From Saccharomyces uvarum (lineage: Eukaryota > Ascomycota > Saccharomycetes > Saccharomycetales > Saccharomycetaceae): a stretch of DNA of 64,000 bases. The position numbers and the translations under genes are program-made. The notes beneath the pieces were generated by a model. That model worked only from the letters and a program-made list of their open reading frames with translations. It ran no database searches and was not told the origin of the DNA. The stretch lies in NCBI GenBank assembly GCA_947243795.1, contig OX365940.1, positions 186,001 through 250,000 on the forward strand, read 5' to 3'. Shown piece by piece: positions 47,187 to 57,017 of this stretch. Positions within the stretch are counted from its first letter, which is position 1. Each line of letters begins with the position of its first letter.

Positions 47187-48257
47187 TCAAAGCTCTTCTG
47201 GTTTTGGCTCCAATTGTGCATTTGCCTCTTCAACTTCCTTTAGAGACGTTCCAGGGACCACGCTCCAATCTATCATTTTTTCTCCTCGAGCATTATATAG
47301 CCAATCGTTGATCTTTTTAAAATGATTAGTACCAAAAAAACCCCTACTTGCACTGAGTGGAGACGGGTGCACCGACTTCAACACCATGATATTTGGATAC
47401 TTACTACCAGCTCCCACGGAAGTGGATCCCAACAAAGACTCAACTAGCTTAATGGCATTATTCCCCCATAAGAGAAACACCAAACTTTTCCCATCAGCTT
47501 CTCTGTCCTGGAGCAACAGTTGGACAACTCTTTTCGTGAACGTTTCCCATCCATGCTTAGAATGTGAGTTTGCATTATGCGCCCTCACACTCAATGAGGT
47601 GTTAAGTAATAGAACACCTTGTGAAGCCCAGTGTGTTAAATCTCCGACTTTGTTATCTTGAACAAAATCAGGATACTCTTGCTTCAGCTCTTTATATATA
47701 TTTTTCAAGGAAGGTGGCGCTGGCGTGGGGGGTTTGACGCTGAACGCCAAACCATGTGCCTGGTTATGATTATGATATGGGTCCTGGCCGATAACCACGA
47801 CTTTAACCTTATCGAATGGTGTCAGCCGGCTCCACGAGTAAATATCATTAGGTGGCGGGAATACGGTATGGTCAGTTTGTTCTTTAGTGATGAACTGTTT
47901 TAACTTCACAAAGTATGGCTTTTTGAATTCATCCATCAAGTGTGGGAACCACGAATCATCGATTGTGTTGACCTCTAACGATAGAAGGTCACGTAGATTC
48001 GTGCTTAAATGTTCTGAAAAATCACCTTTAACATCTGAATTAACAAGATCTTTGCTAGCAGTGACCTTCTTTACGACGTCTTTTGCTTCAATCTTCGTGA
48101 CTGCATCTTTTGTCACGCTCGTAAAAGTGGCGCTCGTCTTGGCTTTCTTACTGGGTGTCCCAGTAGCACTCTTTTTGGCACCAAAAAAATCCTCAATGGT
48201 GGTCTGTTTCCTCTTTTGATTTACAGTCATAGCCAAATACGTCCACGATCTCCTCAT
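47187..48257 (-). CDS. UNG1: Ung1, uracil-DNA glycosylase
   Basis: 356 codons (S. cerevisiae 359) from the ATG at 48257. The enzyme removes uracil from nuclear and mitochondrial DNA. Family-1 UDG motifs are complete: water-activating loop VIGQDPYHNHNQAHGLAFS, LLLNTSL (uracil recognition Asn), and the Leu loop VHPSPLSASRGFFG with the catalytic His. The N-terminus has a PCNA-interaction box QTTIEDFF (Q-x-x-I-x-x-F-F) after basic residues; the very first residues (MRRSWTYLAMTVNQKRK) are basic and can serve mitochondrial and nuclear targeting. The linker between about 35 and 90 is variable. Confidence 0.97.
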   Translation of the reverse strand: MRRSWTYLAMTVNQKRKQTTIEDFFGAKKSATGTPSKKAKTSATFTSVTKDAVTKIEAKDVVKKVTASKDLVNSDVKGDFSEHLSTNLRDLLSLEVNTIDDSWFPHLMDEFKKPYFVKLKQFITKEQTDHTVFPPPNDIYSWSRLTPFDKVKVVVIGQDPYHNHNQAHGLAFSVKPPTPAPPSLKNIYKELKQEYPDFVQDNKVGDLTHWASQGVLLLNTSLSVRAHNANSHSKHGWETFTKRVVQLLLQDREADGKSLVFLLWGNNAIKLVESLLGSTSVGAGSKYPNIMVLKSVHPSPLSASRGFFGTNHFKKINDWLYNARGEKMIDWSVVPGTSLKEVEEANAQLEPKPEEL

Positions 48258-48600
48258 GCACCTCGTTGCTGTAACCGCCTTGCCTATAGTCTCACGTTAT
48301 ATGCTCTATTGTAAATTGATTTCGCGTAACGGGCACATTTCCAGGCTTTGACAACAGGAACAATGTTGAATTTATGTAAAGGTTTCAAAGATACACAGAT
48401 AAAATAGGTAAATCCCAAGAAAAACACACATCAAAGTATAGTTGAAGCCAACACTTTTTGTTTCTGTTAGTCACTGGATCCAGCTTTACACTACATTCCG
48501 GCTTATCTGTTCTCCTGACTAGCATTCTTTGCACTAAAAAATAGGCACGATTACTATTCGAAGCTGGAAGGGACTCGCATACAAGGTACCAGTGGGTAGA
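48258..48600. promoter_or_regulatory. Divergent promoter UNG1 / YML020W
   Basis: 343 bases. TTTCGCGT at 48320-48327 (ACGCGAAA on the UNG1 strand) fits the SBF/MBF site families (CRCGAAA and ACGCG) about 65 bases before the UNG1 start, consistent with G1/S expression of UNG1. The rest is unremarkable. Confidence 0.5.
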
Positions 48601-50625
48601 ATGGTCACGACTCCATATCCATCGTCCCCAAGAAGTAGTCTGAAATCTTCAACCACCTCGCTGCGCTCAATACGAACGCAGCCTGACCGTTTGGGCCCCA
48701 ACGAGCCAAGACATAAGCCAACTAAATCCTGGTCCTTATGGGGGAATAATGATGAAGGAGGGTCAGAACCTTCTGAAGAAACTAAGGGGGAGGGAACTCG
48801 TGAAGGTGGTTGTCAAGTAGCTGCTTCTGTTGTAAAGAAGGGCAACGACTTACACGAGAACCAACACACGACGATCTTAAAAGAAACTGGAAAGGCCGAG
48901 GAAGGTGAGAACAACAAGAATAACAACGAAGTAACCAACGAAACGAAAACTACAGCAAAAACTACAGCAAAAACTAGAACGTGGCCTTTTTTTTGGGGTC
49001 AAAGCAAAAAAGATCTGGAGCCAACGCACAACGTTCCCACTAATGGGGATGCTAGCACCTTAGCAGGTCTAGCAAATAGTTTGAACCCTGCTCCCCTAAC
49101 TAACACCTACATACCATATAAACCGGATGCCATACTAATAAAAGACGAAAATGTCAGAACAACTAAAAAGTTGACTGATGATATAGGGAATCAATTCCCC
49201 AACATTGTGGTGCCAAGTTTTGATGTTTTGCCTAAGCAAACAATATGGAACGCGATTACATCATCTATTCAAAAGTGGAAGACTGAATACTGGGATAGCA
49301 GGTCTTTACAAAAACAAGATCCGTCAAGAGTACGAAAAGAGGAAGAACGGGCTCAGCACCCACAGGATCAGCTGAAAGAGGAAGCAAATGAGGCAGCAAA
49401 TGAGGCAAAAGATGACGAACTTCACGAACATGCCAGAGAGACCTTGTGTAGAGTAGACCCATGGAAAAAAATCAATCTTTTATCCGATTACCAATCCAGA
49501 CCTATCAGAGTCCTTATTGTCGGTGTTCATGGGTTCTTTCCAACAAAAATCATTAGACCTTTTATTGGTGAGCCGACAGGTACGTCCACCAAGTTTGTCA
49601 CAGAAGCTGAGGAGATAGTGAAAGACTATTTTAGCCAGCATAATGTACCCATTGAAATAAATAAGATTGCCCTAGAAAGAGAAGGGGAGATCTTTGATAG
49701 AGTAGATTTTTTCTATGAAGTTATGAAACATTGGAGCAAAGAAATCAATAATTCGGATTTTATTTATTTTGTCAGTCATTCCCAAGGTTGTCCAGTTACC
49801 ATTATGCTTCTGGCCAAGCTGATTAAAAATGGTATAATAAACCTCGATAATTCTCAGTTTTTCAATGATGAAATTCAATTTTGCTCGTCGAAAAAAGTCA
49901 TATCGATCTTGGCTATGGCAGGCATCAACAATGGTCCATTCTATGGGGCCGATCAGACTTTATTCGTTCGTGCCTACCAAACTATTGAGAAAGACTCCTT
50001 GAGGGAGTTATTTGAATTCCAGAAGTTCGATTCTAAACAATCACAAAGTCTCATAGAGGGGCTAAGAACAATTATATCGAGTAATGTTAAAATTACATTT
50101 GTGGGGTCTATTAATGATCAACTGGTACCCCTGTATTCATCCATATGTCTATTTGCCAATCATCCTAATATATTTCGAGCAATTTTTATAGATAGAGGTT
50201 CGCAAACACCAGCATTCATCACTCGGATAGTTAAGATAGCCGGCTCTTTATTGGACCTGGGTTACAATGATCATGGAATTATAAAGGAAATAAGTGGATC
50301 TTTGGCGGGCACCTTAACCGGAGGTGGCCATTCCACCATTTATAATGAGAAACAAGTCTACCGCTTGGGTATCAAATTTGCATTAGAAACAACCGATTTG
50401 TCAGAAATATCTCCCGTTGAATACTCGCCATACAAACTGTCTGAGTTAGGAGCCAATCCGTATCGCTTGCCGTGGTGTATGAGAGGATTAATGTACGAAT
50501 CCAATAAGCATTTCAATAATGAAGAAATTAAAATGTTATTCAAGGAGTTTGAAGAATGGGAACCGGAAACCAAGCAATTGAAAGATATAAAAAACAGACT
50601 CAACGGCTTGAAATACCGACTTTGA
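48601..50625 (+). CDS. YML020W homologue, predicted alpha/beta-hydrolase of unknown role
   Basis: 674 codons from the ATG at 48601 ([17 protein letters not shown]); S. cerevisiae YML020W is of similar length and uncharacterised. The first ~280 residues are Ser/Lys/Glu-rich and probably disordered, with [12 protein letters not shown] and [17 protein letters not shown] short repeats around Trp. From about residue 300 a hydrolase-like core begins: [21 protein letters not shown] (beta strand then HGFFP), later [21 protein letters not shown] (nucleophile-elbow-like S-H-S-Q-G), then [19 protein letters not shown], where the Asp could be the acid, and a late [12 protein letters not shown] with a candidate His. 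I infer a Ser-Asp-His lipase/esterase; the substrate is unknown. Confidence 0.85.
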   Translation: MVTTPYPSSPRSSLKSSTTSLRSIRTQPDRLGPNEPRHKPTKSWSLWGNNDEGGSEPSEETKGEGTREGGCQVAASVVKKGNDLHENQHTTILKETGKAEEGENNKNNNEVTNETKTTAKTTAKTRTWPFFWGQSKKDLEPTHNVPTNGDASTLAGLANSLNPAPLTNTYIPYKPDAILIKDENVRTTKKLTDDIGNQFPNIVVPSFDVLPKQTIWNAITSSIQKWKTEYWDSRSLQKQDPSRVRKEEERAQHPQDQLKEEANEAANEAKDDELHEHARETLCRVDPWKKINLLSDYQSRPIRVLIVGVHGFFPTKIIRPFIGEPTGTSTKFVTEAEEIVKDYFSQHNVPIEINKIALEREGEIFDRVDFFYEVMKHWSKEINNSDFIYFVSHSQGCPVTIMLLAKLIKNGIINLDNSQFFNDEIQFCSSKKVISILAMAGINNGPFYGADQTLFVRAYQTIEKDSLRELFEFQKFDSKQSQSLIEGLRTIISSNVKITFVGSINDQLVPLYSSICLFANHPNIFRAIFIDRGSQTPAFITRIVKIAGSLLDLGYNDHGIIKEISGSLAGTLTGGGHSTIYNEKQVYRLGIKFALETTDLSEISPVEYSPYKLSELGANPYRLPWCMRGLMYESNKHFNNEEIKMLFKEFEEWEPETKQLKDIKNRLNGLKYRL

Positions 50626-50951
50626 TGAGAAACGTACCGTCGTCATAACACTTCAACTTTACTTTTCGCCGAAAAAGAACAATCAAAATCATCGTTTAGT
50701 GAACAAAAGCATTTATACGTTACCGGAAGCCTACCGTATCAAACAATATTTAATACTATCATAAAGACTTTATTTATTTGTCAATAATAATATATTTTTA
50801 TTATTTCATTATTTTATCATACCTTGGTTTTTAAAAACGCGTATTAAAATCAAGATACTAGAAAAAAGAGAAAAAGGAAGTCACATTTAGGACCTTTTGA
50901 AGGTAAAGAAGAATGTAGAAGTGAGGCTCGAATTGGATACGTAGAAGCAGT
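50626..50951. other. Intergenic YML020W-OST6
   Basis: 326 AT-rich bases, the YML020W 3' end and OST6 promoter. An ATG at 50913 begins a very short upstream frame (M-stop: ATGTAG) before the OST6 ATG. No gene seen. Confidence 0.5.
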
Positions 50952-51950
50952 ATGAAGTGGTGCAGCGCGAGGTTTATTCTCTGGATCATTCTTATATTCC
51001 AAAAGCTTCAAATTTCTTTCGCAACTGTATCCAATAGTAAAGATGATATTCTACAATTGCAAGATGAGAATGGCGTGATAACGGTGACAGCTGAAAACTA
51101 CCAAATGCTGAGCTATGGTGTCCCAGATTATTATACTATCTTGTACATCACCATGAGAGGTACGAATAGTAAGGGCATGGGTTGTGAATTATGCCATGAC
51201 TTTGAGAGAAGTTATCATACAGTTGCTAATGCTATTCACTCGCAGGCACCGCAATCTTTAAGTTTGTTTTTTACAGTGGACGTCAATGAAGTACCACAAT
51301 TGGTCAAAGACTTGCAATTAAAGAACGTTCCTCACCTTGTGGTATACCCTCCCGCAGCACCCAGCAAACAAGCGGATTTTGAATGGAAAACATCACCTTT
51401 TTATCAGTACGCTTTGGTTCCAGATAATGCGAAGGATGCTTTAAAATTTGGTGATTTTTTGGCCAAAATCCTTAACGTCTCGATAACTGTTCACCAAGAC
51501 TTTAATGTCCAGGAATTTGTCTATTATTTTATTGCATGTATGGCACTTTTTATTTTCGTCAAGAAGGTGATTCTACCAAAAATAACTAATAAATCGAAAT
51601 TCTTTTGTATGATACTATCATTTGGTATACTTTTGCCAAGTATTACTGGTTACAAATTTACAGAAATGAATGGAATTCCCTTTATTGCGCGTGATGAGAA
51701 GAATCGCATAATGTACTTTAGTGGTGGTTCAGGATGGCAATTCGGTATAGAGATCTTTTCTGTATCGTCAATGTACATCGTCATGTCCACATTAACTGTA
51801 CTATTAATTTGTCTGCCCATGACTTCGCGTATAAGCGAAAAGATGAGGGGACTACTGGCACCATTCTTGGCCTGTGTTTTGTTCTATTTCTTTTCGTATT
51901 TCATTAGTTGTTATTTGGTCAAGAATCCGGAATATCCAATCATTTTTTGA
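50952..51950 (+). CDS. OST6: Ost6, oligosaccharyltransferase oxidoreductase subunit
   Basis: 332 codons, equal to S. cerevisiae. Ost6 (alternative to Ost3) is a thioredoxin-fold subunit of the oligosaccharyltransferase that holds substrate Cys to aid N-glycosylation. A signal peptide is seen in the first ~24 residues (MKWCSARFILWIILIFQKLQISFA), the lumenal domain has the active CxxC as GCELCHDFE (about residue 77), and four membrane segments follow from about residue 195 (EFVYYFIACMALFIFVKKVIL, FCMILSFGILLPSITGY, YIVMSTLTVLLICLPM, LLAPFLACVLFYFFSYFISCYLV). The C-terminus is PIIF. Confidence 0.96.
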   Translation: MKWCSARFILWIILIFQKLQISFATVSNSKDDILQLQDENGVITVTAENYQMLSYGVPDYYTILYITMRGTNSKGMGCELCHDFERSYHTVANAIHSQAPQSLSLFFTVDVNEVPQLVKDLQLKNVPHLVVYPPAAPSKQADFEWKTSPFYQYALVPDNAKDALKFGDFLAKILNVSITVHQDFNVQEFVYYFIACMALFIFVKKVILPKITNKSKFFCMILSFGILLPSITGYKFTEMNGIPFIARDEKNRIMYFSGGSGWQFGIEIFSVSSMYIVMSTLTVLLICLPMTSRISEKMRGLLAPFLACVLFYFFSYFISCYLVKNPEYPIIF

Positions 51951-52302
51951 TTTTAGCAAGTGTCTTTCAATGACATTGGAAGTGATTGATTTAGATTCCT
52001 TCCCCATCCGCCAGGATGGTTATGACAAAGCTAAGAAATATACCGTTCGATCCACTTCCCCCCGGTTTCCTGTGCCTTGCATATTGTAGATCTTGATGCT
52101 GTCAGTGATTATGATTCTCAAGTCATGCAGAAACGAAAAATTATTAAAAAGTCATAATATACATTCTATATAAGGGGAAAAGAATTATCTAAAACCTACC
52201 ATTTGGAAAGTTGCATGCTAATAGTTTTTTTTGTTATTTTTAGTTTATTTTATTCTACTTTTTGTTTTCTACGTAATTAAAGGCGGTACGGTTTTTTTCA
52301 AA
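51951..52302. other. Convergent region OST6 / YML018C with a coding-like stretch
   Basis: 352 bases. Unlike other convergent 3' regions here, bases 51960-52155 are not AT-rich and read as protein: MTLEVIDLDSFPIRQDGYDK then AKKYTVRST in one frame (from 51979), and after a shift near 52075 HIVDLDAVSDYDSQVM in another frame to a TAA at about 52155. This may be a relic of a gene end or a chance. The remainder (52160-52302) is T-rich 3' UTR. Confidence 0.3.
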
Positions 52303-53505
52303 TCAGTTGTTTGCCACTGGTTGTTCCATGGCCTCATAAGTGCTTGTTGTTACCGAGTTTTCAAAATGTTCTTCTTCTGAGCTTTTGTTAATTATGAAAA
52401 ATGAACCTAGAATGAGGGCAGCACCGAATAAATAAAGCACAGGCATTGTTTTGTGCTTGAATAATACGTCACCAAACATTGCCAAGGGTATGGTTATGCT
52501 CAATCCGACGGTGACAGTCAAGGGACTGGTTAGCAGCATAGCCTTTGCCCAACAGAAATCGCTGACAAATGTGATGAGACAGTTGAGAAGGATGATTATG
52601 ATAACTTTGGGGTCTTTGGGCAGCTCGAACGGTTCCCAGCCGAAAAAGTTCAGCACGATAAGTGATGGCCATAGAAAGAGCAGGTTGAAGAGGCCAACAA
52701 AGCCGAAGAAAATCTTCATGTTGACACGAGTCTCGTCCCCAACTTCTCTTTTCAACAGCGTACTGTAGACACCATAAAGAACAGCGCCCGCAAGCGCTAA
52801 CAAATTGCCCAGTAAGAGTTGTACGGTGTCGTTGTCATCGCCGCTGATGTCGTTGTTATCGCCACTAATGTCCGCAATACCAGTCTTGTAGCGTTGACGA
52901 GAGTCTGTTCTCGTGACCATGATTATACCGATAAATGAAATGAACGACCCCAGTATTTTGGACCTGCTCAATGACTCAACATGGCAGAGAGCACCTATAA
53001 AGAGAGTGAAAAACGAAGAGGTCGTGGAAAGAATCGTCTGTGACGCCACTGACGTGAATGCCAGCGAGGCATTAGTCACGAGGTTGGCTGTGAACCAAAG
53101 TATACAGAACTCGGCACTTAGCTTGATTGTTTCATATAGCGTGAGCCTCGGCTTCTGAGTTCCCTGCGTACCTGCTTCGAGGTTCGTCAGTAAGGGGCTG
53201 TTCGCATCAACTATGCGGCTAGCATCGCCACCAGTGCCTTCCTCCTCCATGATTAGCTCGCGGTGGACGTTTGCGTGGCCCGTGGCCGTGTAGTTCCCCA
53301 TGATCGCCTTCGCAGTGGGGAACAGATAAAAGATAAAGGCGGCGGTATTGATATACGTGATGAAGAACGGCTTCCTGTAGGAGTCATCCTCAAAGATCAA
53401 GCTTATCAGGAAAGACGATAAGACCCACAAAACAATGACTAAGCCCAACATCAGGAGGCCCAAAGTCCATCTTTTATTAAAAGACGTTTGATCCTTCGAC
53501 ACCAT
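52303..53505 (-). CDS. YML018C homologue, vacuolar-membrane EamA/DMT-family transporter
   Basis: 400 codons (S. cerevisiae 393), starting MVSKDQTSFNKRWTLGLLML. Ten hydrophobic segments are seen in two halves, the layout of the drug/metabolite transporter (SLC35F-like) family: the first half includes FCILWFTANLVTNASLAFTSVASQTILSTTSSFFTL, and the second GNLLALAGAVLYGVYSTLLKREVGDETRVN and SPLTVTVGLSITIPLAMFGDVLF. A hydrophilic insert with repeated DISGDNND/DISGDDND (about residues 215-228) lies between. The S. cerevisiae protein is at the vacuole membrane and paralogous to Thi74; the substrate is unknown. Confidence 0.92.
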   Translation of the reverse strand: MVSKDQTSFNKRWTLGLLMLGLVIVLWVLSSFLISLIFEDDSYRKPFFITYINTAAFIFYLFPTAKAIMGNYTATGHANVHRELIMEEEGTGGDASRIVDANSPLLTNLEAGTQGTQKPRLTLYETIKLSAEFCILWFTANLVTNASLAFTSVASQTILSTTSSFFTLFIGALCHVESLSRSKILGSFISFIGIIMVTRTDSRQRYKTGIADISGDNNDISGDDNDTVQLLLGNLLALAGAVLYGVYSTLLKREVGDETRVNMKIFFGFVGLFNLLFLWPSLIVLNFFGWEPFELPKDPKVIIIILLNCLITFVSDFCWAKAMLLTSPLTVTVGLSITIPLAMFGDVLFKHKTMPVLYLFGAALILGSFFIINKSSEEEHFENSVTTSTYEAMEQPVANN

Positions 53506-53582
53506 GACTATGCTGTACTATAATAATCTGAGATCGGAAAAAAAAAAAAAGAATAAACCTCCTTTATTTGTTTGCCTAAACC

Positions 53583-53609
53583 ACAATACAATACAATACA
53601 ATGCAATAC
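53583..53609. repeat. ACAAT/AATAC pentamer repeat
   Basis: ACAATACAATACAATACAAT followed by imperfect copies, in the 5' flank of YML018C. Confidence 0.7.
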
Positions 53610-53906
53610 GATATCAAAGCCAATGCCTAGCGCAACTGATCTGTGTACAAGAATACATACAAGTTAAGTATGCAGATACCTTTTGTACGAGTCGTACGAA
53701 AACAGAAAGACTCCGATTGCGCATCGCCAGAATAAACACCACACTTTTTTGCTGAAATTTTCATGCTGATTAGAGAAAGAAGCCAAATTTTTTCAAAATT
53801 TTTCACAGAAAAAAGGAAAAAAAGCAAAGTCACATGCTCCACACTTGACCTAAGGGTTGAAGACAAAACACGAGGGCTTTGATAGGAATGTTAACAATCC
53901 CTGACA

Positions 53907-53940
53907 AACCCTATGTGCGTTAGTTAGGGTATATTAGGGC
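53907..53940. promoter_or_regulatory. Three Tbf1-like sites (TTAGGG type) upstream of PSP2
   Basis: AACCCTA (53907-53913), TTAGGGT (53924-53930) and TTAGGGC (53934-53940) occur within 34 bases, about 180-215 bases before the PSP2 first exon. Tbf1 binds ARCCCTAA and activates snoRNA and some protein genes. Confidence 0.5.
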
Positions 53941-54121
53941 TAGGACTGTATTGAAATTTCGGAAATTTTGGGTTATTTTAAACAAAATAGAGGAACTATA
54001 TAGAGATACGTTCTTTGGACTCAAAGGTTTATCTCCACAAAGAATTGTACAAGAAGTCGTCCTGGAAAATACACGTTTGCTCGCTCGATCTCAATCACAT
54101 AGAGTGCTGGAACGGAAAGAA

Positions 54122-55891
54122 ATGGGTATGTGCTTGGTTTTCTAATTAGCCCCCTTTGATCATAATAGTCCTCTTTCGTTGCCTTTTATTTTTTATTTTT
54201 GTTTTTGTTTTTATGTTTATTTTTTTTCTTTTGTTTCAATCATACATAGGAATTATAGCGTGAAAGAGGACTTGATATTACGTGGATTTATGAAAAAAAG
54301 CGTTTAAATAGCCACTAACAATTGAACAATCTTCTCTCTTGGCTCCTTCTCTTTTTTTTTTTTCGTTGTTTAAAACTGAGCTGCTCAGGCATGGTCTTGC
54401 AGTGTTCTGGGCCCTCTCTAACCAGCCGGTTTTTTTTGACGAAGAAGGAAAGGCACGGGATGTCTATGCATGTTTCTGTCCAGGAACGAATAACAATACG
54501 TCTAATAATAATGGTACTACGAAGAAAATGTCTCTCGAAGAGTTTCTGGGGAATGACACTTTAGGCGAGTCGGTATGGGACGAGGAGGATATTAACTTGG
54601 ATGCTATAAGCAACACCACGAATATCGATATCCTGAAACAGACCAAGGCCGGCGGTGAACATCAACGCGATGGTCACCAGCAAGGCCCACACGGCAGTCA
54701 AGGGCCCATGAACAGATCGCGTTTCCCCAATGCTGCATCCTTCGGTGGTGGCAACATGGGAGATTTCCCAAACCATCACCACCCACTGCAGCAGCAGCAG
54801 CAGCAGGGGCCCCCCTACATCGTTAAGTTCTCCGATTTACCACCGAGGTTTTCTAATTTCGATATTGAAGACCTTTTCCAGGCAAAGTTTACCAAGTTTA
54901 TCAAGTTCAAGCTGTTTTGGGAGGTAAACAAGAACCCTAGTATTTCGACTTTGAAGTCAGGCTCGGTCTTTGACCAGAATTTCAAACATGACTCCAAAGT
55001 GGCATTTGTCGAATTATATTCATCTCGTGATATGGACAAGATTTTGAACTATTGGACTACTCCATTGAAGGAAATTTACCACATTACTATAGCGCCCGCG
55101 GAATTCGATGATTTCAAAGACTACAGTATAAAGGTGAAATTGTTGACAGACCCTAAAGATGATGCCGGCAAACCATTCATTGTCAAGACTCAGAGATCAA
55201 AATCCAATCCCTTTGGAAGTGCCAGGCCCGTTGATACACAGTCCAAGATCTTGGACATCGAAGAGAAAATGGAAAATTTGCACGTGGAAGATACAACAAC
55301 TTTAAGAGCATCGTTGGTCTCCAACAATGATGGCAAATCCCTGGTAGCGCCAGCTCCTACAACAGCGGCAACAGCAGGCGGCAAGATCACAATCTTGAAA
55401 AAACAACCACTCACGGGTGAAGAATCAACTTCTACTACTCCAACTCCAAAACCTTTGAGTTATTCGGAAGCGGTGGAGAGATCTGTGGTCAACGAAACTT
55501 CGAAGAAAAGCACTCCCTTAAGCAAGATTGGTACTCCATCTTCTGATTTACAATCCGCCGATAAACCAGACAACTTTGAAGGGGAGGATAGACAAGGCTC
55601 TGAGAAATATGAAAATGATAAAATCCAATCGGATGCCTCAGGTGGCAATGGCATAGATGCGGATAATGATAAACAATTCACTTTCAAGAACGTTGAAAGA
55701 GATCAAAACTCAGGTAGAAGCAAGTACAACGGTAACCAAAACAATAGTAATAATGGCAATTCCAGAGGAAACAACAGATATCGCGGAGGTGCTAACAGCG
55801 GCAATTATAGAGGTGGGCATAGTAATCGTGGTAATCGTGGTGGAAATCGTGGTGGTAATTCTTACAACAACAATAATAATACTAATGATGA

Positions 55892-55922
<31 letters not shown>

Positions 55923-56261
55923 GGTTCAAGATATCATGATCGACAGAACAATGAAGACGGAGCTGTAAACCCAGAGTCGACGGCAGATGCCTCGGGGCAC
56001 AACAACAACGACTTTTCAAACTCCATCTTCAAACCAGCTAGCGGATTCCTTGGTCAAAGTAATAATGATACTATGAGAAATTCCGGACGCGGTAACTATA
56101 GCAATAGCGGTGGTATGAACGGAGCTTCAAGAGGAAGAGGATTTGGTAGAGGAAGAGGATTTGGCAGAGGTACGTACAACAATCGCGGCGGCCGTGGAGG
56201 GCGTGGCAACAATGGTGGCTACTCCAATTACAACTCTAAATCAACAGATACATCTCCATGA
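54122..56261 (+). CDS. PSP2: Psp2, Asn/RGG-rich RNA-binding protein (4-nt first exon)
   Basis: Exon 1 is ATGG (54122-54125), the intron 54126-54483 (GTATGT ... CTGTCCAG), exon 2 54484-56261, giving MGTNNNTSNNNGTTKKMSLEEF... of 593 residues, the S. cerevisiae length as I recall it. Without splicing, translation could begin at the well-placed ATG at 54528 (AAAATGTCT; 577 residues). The intron lacks a perfect TACTAAC: CACTAAC at 54313-54319 and CTCTAAC near 54414 are candidates. The protein has a central RRM-like region (about 95-200, YIVKFSDLPPRFSNFDIEDLFQ), a polyQ run, and a long C-terminal Asn/Gly/Arg region with RGG-type repeats (GNRGGNRGGN, GRGRGFGRG). Psp2 promotes P-body assembly, binds eIF4E/eIF4G-type factors and supports autophagy mRNA translation. 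Confidence 0.85.
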
Positions 56262-57017
56262 TCATGAGCTTGACCCAACGTTTGTTTTTTTTTTCCTTCT
56301 TTATCCTTCCTTTATTTTGTTTTACTCGGTTACGCACCTGTGAGTACTGTAATATAGCGTCCCTTTTTTTTTTTGAAACTTTTTCTTACTTTATTTTGTT
56401 TCTCATTTTCTTTGTTTGTCTTGTTTTCTGTCCATTTTCTCTTTAGTTATTTTAGTTTTTTTTTTACCTACATCCATCTGAATGAATTATTGATTATATA
56501 TTACTCTCTGTTAGTTTACTATTATATAGCGCTTTATTTCTTAAAGAAGTTATATAAAGTTTCGCAATCGCTTGAAATTTTTGTAAGTAAACCCTTACGT
56601 TGTATGTAGTGATAGAGAAGTATAAATGAAAATTATTTTATAAAGGGGAGCAGATATTTATTTATAAATTACATATGATTAGCTGATTCACAAGAATAGG
56701 ATAAACATAAAGAAAGCAGGCTAGATAAAGAAGAAAATTGGCAAAAAGACATATCAATCTTTCACCTTTTGAATTTATCTTTTTACAGTATTCTTAATAT
56801 TTAGATATTTGAGGTTGTATGAAGAAAAAGTGAATAGTCTTATACATGCGAAGGCAACTGCCAAACAAAACGAAGTTTTCTAACGTCATTAAGAAAAAGA
56901 AGGAACTTTTGTTTCCTGTCTTTTATGTATATGTATATGTATGTCATTGGCTTTTGGGCTGCTCATGGAATAATGAACATAATGCTTTTGGTTTTCTTTT
57001 TTCTTCTTGTCGTTTAC
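56262..57017. other. Convergent 3' ends PSP2 / PPZ1
   Basis: 756 bases of T- and AT-rich sequence, unusually long for a convergent gap. Frames here are F/L/Y-rich translations of T runs and are rejected. GTATATGTATATGTATGT near 56926-56944 (ATGTAT-type) resembles polyadenylation efficiency elements or Puf sites. No RNA gene recognised. Confidence 0.6.

Larger units (their letters stand above)
53506..54121. promoter_or_regulatory. Divergent promoter YML018C / PSP2
   Basis: 616 bases. It holds an ACAAT pentamer repeat (53583-53609) near YML018C and three Tbf1-like sites close to PSP2 (listed separately). The 64-codon frame 53951-54145 runs into the PSP2 first exon and is not a gene by itself. 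Confidence 0.5.
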
